Position numbers and translations under genes: made by a program. From Candolleomyces eurysporus (taxonomy: Eukaryota; Basidiomycota; Agaricomycetes; Agaricales; Psathyrellaceae), in contig JANBPK010001325.1 of assembly GCA_027579435.1 (NCBI GenBank), positions 1-24,495 of the forward strand: 24,495 nt of DNA. The letters are read 5' to 3'. Under the pieces are notes generated by a model, which worked only from the letters and a program-made list of their open reading frames with translations, did no database searches and had not been told where the DNA came from. Shown piece after piece: positions 19,670 to 24,495 of this stretch (its first letter is position 1; each line of letters opens with the position of its first letter).

Positions 19670-22059
19670 TTACGTTGTGTCTAAGCCAAGAGACGTCGGC
19701 TGGTTGAGCGAACTCAGCGAAGATACAGTGTCACTCGAATCTTCTCTTGAATTCTCCTCCAAGGACCTGGATATCTGCTCCCACTTGTCGTATGAAGTCT
19801 GAATTCTTCGATAAATTTCCGGATCACGATTCTGGAGCAATTGTGACAAAGTTATCAGTCCATAGGGCTTGAGATCAGAGATCATTCACGGCTTACTTCG
19901 TGTTCCAGAAGAGCGTGCGACAAGAGCGCCAGTAAACCTTTGAAAACTGGTTGGAAGAGAATGGGAAACTCCTGGGGGTCGGCTGACTGATACCGCTCAG
20001 ATTCCTCCGAGAAACACTTTTCCACCTTTTCCCATCTCGTTGTTGCCTGGGGGAGATGATGCGAGATGGCCTCGAAGAGAGGTGAGCCGTCAGGTTCTCC
20101 CAATGGGGTAAGGAGCAAGTTGCATATAGTGGCATTGACTGGATGGGCAAGATACCGAAAAATCGGTGTTACGTTGAGATTCAGGACAATACGTTCCAAA
20201 TAGTATGAATCTGCACATACCACTGCTGACATCCCTGTCCAGGGCCCTAATACAGGACGCAGTAGCGAACTCGAAAACACGGGATTCTGGAACGAAGAGG
20301 CTCTTGGAACGACTCGCACTATCAAGAAAATCCAAAAAGGATTTGTGGTAAAAATTGAGTTCTTCGAAAGGCGACAGTGGCAGGGTATGATGCACGTAGT
20401 CTGCCGTGGTGATGAGAGACCGTAAATCAGATATGAGCCACCGATGTGCGTTGTCTTCCAAATCGAGAAGCTGATTCACTCTGGTAGCTGTAAAGAACAC
20501 ATAAGTCCCACGTCCTTCCCCAAGCAGCTGGTATACCCTAAGCAATAAGAGGAAATCCCGCTCTGGGTGTGCTGTCTCGTATGCTTCCTTTGCAGCAGAT
20601 ACGATGTTGGTGTACAGGAGATCCAGCGCGGCGAAGGGCTGCGTTCGGTCCTCGGGTGTCCAAGTAATGACCACTCGCAATCTGTCCACAGGCGAGCTTC
20701 GTCGTTCCGATACGAACTTGATCACCGTCGCTGCGTAGATGAACTGGCCCGACGCATTAACCACCAATGTTTCGAGGTCTTCCTCCGACGGCCATGAGGG
20801 GGGGTTGTGCTCGGGGATCTCCACTTCGTCGGCCTAACTCGCGGAGCCTCCTCGATAATGACCGACGAATGTCGCCGCTTGCGTCGTACTGATCGCTGAG
20901 TTGGATGTGATATGCTTTGTGATGGAGATATCCGGTGTCCTCTAGGGCACTACGAATCGCCCATTCCGGTCTGCTGGAAATGAAAATGCGGAAAGGAAGT
21001 GCGTCGTTTTGGAGAAGACAATCATCGAGTGTTGCCAAAAGTTCGGCTTGGCGCTGTTCGTCGGTGCATTCATCCAGTCCATCGATGAGGATGACGTAAG
21101 GGAGCGCTGTGAGCTCGGGTTTTGAGATAGCTTTGGAGAGGTCCTCGAAAGGACTGATGATGAGCCTGTTCATTTGCGTCTTTAACGATTTCTTGAAGAT
21201 CAATGGATCCTTGGTCACGGCTGCGGAAATAGCCTCTCGGAGAGTAGGGTTATTACTCCCTAGCTGGTATGCGATTGTTGGAATCACAGTAGACATTGTG
21301 TTGCGAGTAGGGTCGGTTGACGAGAAAAAGAACGTCGAGGCCAAAATGTCTTTCCCTGAGCAGTCCTCTGCGACCGTCTGCTGCAATGCCGACTTTCCTG
21401 AGCCAGCAGCGCCTGTCATGCACAGTAAACGCTGAGGTGACTCCCGGTCTTGAATCCACCCCATAAGCTCTCCAATCACCTCCACACGAGTGTCTTCGTC
21501 GCATTTTGGTGGATCGAAACGATATTCGGAGTCGTGCAGCGCATTTGGGGCCGTATTCTGCAGCAGTCGCTCCCATCCTGGAAACAAACAGTATAGTATG
21601 AATCTCTTTGGGAACAAATTTGGAGTCATCGATGTCCGGCAACTCACCAGGGTCGTTCGAGTTGGATTCATGCTGATGAGCGTTGATTTGCAGACTTTTG
21701 ATGACAAGATTGCTTGCATTGGTGAAAAAGCCTGACGACGCTCCGGCGCTAGACACGGTGGCTTGTGCTATCTCCAAGCCGCTGGAGGTTGGATGTTCGA
21801 GTTGCCGCTCTTCACTGCTCCAAGGGGTCGCAGCATTCGAAGCAACGCCTATTGAACGCGCAATTGGTGCAGGTCCTACTGAAAGTGACTGACTGCACCC
21901 AGCGTCGGTCCCCTGATCCAAGGCGTCGATCATCGGTTGCGTCGGTACCTGAGGTCGATCTTCAGGCTGCTGTTCGACAGCTCGGTCAACATTCCGCTTC
22001 TTCAACCAAGGCCAGCGCAAAACCGATTTTGAGGATGTGGGCTTCGCCCTGGAGGTCAT
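19670..22059 (-). CDS. NACHT-domain NTPase, NLR-like (N3), with one-base frame break
   Basis: Exons in transcript order: 22059-21648, 21577-20221, 20138-19897, 19831-19670. Exon 2 has one base too many. The G7 run at 20798-20804 corresponds to G5-A in N4, and reading through it as written ends the protein at 20757, just after the sensor region. All other motifs are intact on either side: FDPPKC, Walker A (about 193-200), ILIDGLDEC, NASGQFIYAATVIKFV and FYHKSFLDFLDSASRS. The ancestral acceptor of intron 2 (TTTCAG in N4) is TTTCGG here. A CAG 26 bases further on (ending at 20139) restores frame and gives VNATICNLLLTPLG. The last exon encodes the longest tail (53 residues, ending in PTSLGLDTT). 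It may be a pseudogene or may carry an assembly error. Confidence 0.75.
20798..20804 (-). other. apparent +1 frame break (G7/C7 run) in N3
   Basis: In transcript orientation N4 has CACAA-T-C5-TCATGG and N3 has CACAA-C7-TCATGG, a net gain of one base. Upstream protein ends ...GRRSGDPRAQ and downstream homology resumes at PSWPSEED in the next frame. Confidence 0.75.
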
Positions 22060-22648
22060 CCTGGCCGCAAATACAGGTGGTAGCTGTAGAAAAGCTGGTG
22101 AATTCCCATCATACTTCGCGCTCATCCCCACGGGTATGTGGGCGCCCAAATACAGTGTCATCCCCATCGTCTCTGTTTTGTAGGCCTGCTCACGGGTCAA
22201 ACCCCGACGACGCCGTTGACCCTATTCGTATGTGCAACAAGGTCCAACATGATATTGTCCAGGGTTTCTGAGCACAGAATATGAGATAGAAACATGGCTA
22301 ATATGAGAAATGAGTGTCTAGTACGAGTACATGTTCCATCGTAGTCAAAAACTCCGTCATAGCCCTGCAGTTCCTTGAAGACAATCAATGAGATACTAAG
22401 GAACAGGATCGATACCCTTTGGAAGCACAACCCCGTATTCCGTCTTTCGAAGTGACGGGCTGACAGGGTTAAAAATCCATCCTAAGCTACTGGGAAGACT
22501 TCTCTCCAATCAGAGATACCTTCATTAATCCATGAGCACAAGGAATAGATCGGGGATCGGGCACCTCCTCTGAATTTGGTCGATCGAGGGATTCTGACGC
22601 CTAGCCGACTCTCATGCATTTCGATTGAACATGTCGTTACATTGTGTC
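22060..22648. other. N3 leader and N3/N4 intergenic region
   Basis: No separate gene was found. Bases 22060-22440 are the conserved leader (minus-strand frame with FLILAMFLSHILCSETLDNI); 22544 onward is the 3' flank of N4. Confidence 0.4.
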
Positions 22649-24495
22649 TTAGCCATGAGACGTCGGCTGGTCGAGCAAAGGTATGGGGCTACTCCAATCT
22701 TCTCCCAGACTCTCCTCCATGGACCTCGATATCTGCTCCCACTTGTCGTATGAGCTCTGTATTCTTCGATAGGTTCCCTGATCACGGTTCTGGAGCAATT
22801 GTGACAAAGATGTCAGTCCATATAGGGCCTGAGATGAGAGATCATTCACGACTTACCTCGTACTCCAGAAGAGCATGCGACAAGAACGCAAGCCAACCGT
22901 CGAATACTGGTTTGAAGAAAGAGGAAAAATTCCAGGGGTCGGCTGACTGGAACCGCTTAGAGTCCTCCGAGAGACACTTTTCTACCTTTTCCCATCCCGT
23001 TGTTGCCTGGGGAAGACGATGCGAGATGGCCTCGAGGTGAGGTGAGGTGAGCCCGGGATATCCCAATGGCCGAAGAAGGAAGTGGCATATGAACCCATGA
23101 ACTGAAGATGCTGAAACACCGGGGTTACGTTGAGATTCAAGACAATACCTTGCAAATAGCATGAATCTGCACATACCGCTGCTGTCATCCCTGTCCAGTG
23201 CCCGAATGCAGGACACAGTAACAAACTCGAAAACACGGGATTCTGGAACGAAGAGGCCCTTGGAACGACTCGCACTATCGAGAAAATCCACAAAGGATTT
23301 GTGGTAAAAACTGAGATCTTCGAGAGGTGATGGTGGGGTAGCCTGCACGGAGTCTACCGTAGTGACGAGAGACCGTAAATCAGATATGAGCCACCGATGC
23401 GCGTTGTCCCCCAAATTGAGAAGCTCATTAACCTCGGCAGCAGCAAAACCCACATAAGTAGGCCAACTACCATTCCCAAGCAGCTCGTATACCCTGAGCA
23501 ATAATAGGAAATCCCGCTCTGGGTGTGCTGCCTCGTATGCTTCCTTGGCAACAGATACAATGTTGGTGTACAGGAGGTCCAGCGCGGCGAACGGCTGCGC
23601 TCGGTCCTCGGGTGTCCAGTTGAGAACCGTTTTCAATCTGTCCACGGGAGAACTTCGTCGTTCCGATACAAACTTGATCACCGTCGCTGCGTAGATGAAC
23701 TGCCCCGACGCATTGACGACCAAGGTTTCGATGTCTTCCTCCGACGGCCATGAGGGGGATTGTGCCCGGGGATCACCACTTCGTCGGCCTAACTCGCGGA
23801 GCCTCCTCGATAATGACCGACGAATGTCGCCGCTTGCGTCGTACTGATCGCTGAGTTGGATGTGATATGCTTTGTGATGTAGATATCCGGTAACTTCCAG
23901 TGCACTACGAATCGCCCATTCCGGTCTGCTGGAAATGAAAATGCGGAAAGGAAGTGTGTCGTTCTGAAGAAAACAATCGTCGATAGTTTCCAATAGCTCA
24001 ACTTGGCGCTGTTCGTCGGTGCACTCATCCAATCCATCGATAAGGATGGCGTAAGGGAGGGCTGCGAGCTCGGCCTTTGAGATAGCTCGGGAAAGGTTTT
24101 CGAAAGGATTAATGACGAGCGTCTTCATTTGCGTCTTTAACGATTTCTTGAAGATCAGCGGATCTTTGGTCACGGCTGCGGAAATAGCTTCTCGGAGAGT
24201 AGGGTTATTCGACCCTAGCTGGTACGCAATCGTTGGAATCACAGCAGAAACTGTGTTGCGAGTAGGGTCGGTTGACGAGAAAAAGAACGTCGAGGCCAAG
24301 ATGTCCTTCCCTGAACACTCTTCTGCGACCGTCTGCTGTAATGCCGACTTTCCTGAGCCAGCAGCGCCTGTCATGCACATTAAACGCTGAGGTGACTCCC
24401 GCTCTTGAATCCAACCCATGAGTTCTCCGATCGCCTCCACACGGGTGTCTTCGTCGCATTTTGGTGGATTGAAACGACATTCAGAGTCGTGCAGT
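22544..24495 (-). repeat. tandem NACHT unit 4 (partial, runs off window)
   Basis: It begins at the junction word at 22544 and is cut by the window edge inside exon 2 of N4. Confidence 0.78.
22649..24495 (-). CDS. NACHT-domain NTPase, NLR-like (N4), 5' truncated by window
   Basis: Exons in transcript order: from beyond 24495 to 23177, 23110-22857, 22789-22649; introns of 66 and 67 nt. About 35 bases of exon 2 and all of exon 1 lie outside. Visible in order: Walker A GAAGSGKS, Walker B ILIDGLDEC, IFISSRPEWAIRSAL, NASGQFIYAATVIKFV and FYHKSFVDFLDSASRS. The 66-nt second intron (GTATGT..TTTCAG) has no in-frame stop, so an unspliced frame also looks open; intron position conservation with N2 argues it is spliced. 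The last exon encodes NRDQGTYRRIQSSYDKWEQ and ends PLLDQPTSHG (46 residues). The core is closest to N2. This is the cleanest copy in the C-terminal half, with no frame breaks. Confidence 0.84.

Larger units (their letters stand above)
19577..22543 (-). repeat. tandem NACHT unit 3 (about 2.97 kb)
   Basis: The unit is bounded by the junction word at 19577 and 22544. It holds gene N3 with its flanks. Confidence 0.8.

Noticed and set aside
16571..24390. Long plus-strand frames opposite the NACHT exons (for example 17841-18119, 24112-24390)
   Set aside because: They recur at the same place in every unit because they mirror the conserved NACHT core on the other strand; no independent domain evidence.

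Overview
The window reads as a piece of an Agaricomycete (mushroom-forming basidiomycete) draft genome. The genes carry many short phase-conserved introns (about 49-91 nt, GT..AG), the repair ATPase is a clear RAD16 orthologue, and the NACHT proteins carry the 'FDPPKC...TR' lead-in that I associate with Agaricomycete NACHT NTPases. Two ambiguous bases (12825, 13206) and three single-base frame breaks in homopolymer runs suggest a draft assembly.

Layout. (i) 1-7658, plus strand, housekeeping: the 3' end of an unrecognised gene (1-354), an 18-exon RAD16-type nucleotide-excision-repair ATPase/RING protein (1221-5203), and an 11-exon cytochrome b5/acyl-CoA dehydrogenase fusion (5458-7658). (ii) 7946-12910, minus strand: four tandem paralogous genes for secreted, predicted GPI-anchored proteins. 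All have three exons with identical phases and the same eight-cysteine spacing (C-x3-C-x10-C-x4-CC-x10-C-x2-C-x23/24-C), followed by a Ser/Thr/Pro-rich tail. The topology resembles CFEM, but the usual CxC is CC and there is no Asp between cysteines 3 and 4. (iii) 13238-24495, minus strand: about 3.6 head-to-tail units of roughly 3.0-3.3 kb, each holding one four-exon NACHT NTPase gene of about 700 aa. The fourth runs off the window.

The two arrays look like an accessory island beside a conserved block. The NACHT copies share a strongly conserved nucleotide-binding core but have two hypervariable segments in the C-terminal half, a mosaic pattern suggesting gene conversion, variable C-terminal tails, a shifted splice acceptor in copy 3 and a roughly 360-bp insertion upstream of copy 2. 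Such a pattern fits rapidly evolving NLR-like recognition genes. A functional link to the neighbouring secreted-protein array is only a hypothesis. No rRNA, tRNA, CRISPR array or autonomous transposon was found. All gene models are hand-spliced from the sequence and have no transcript support.
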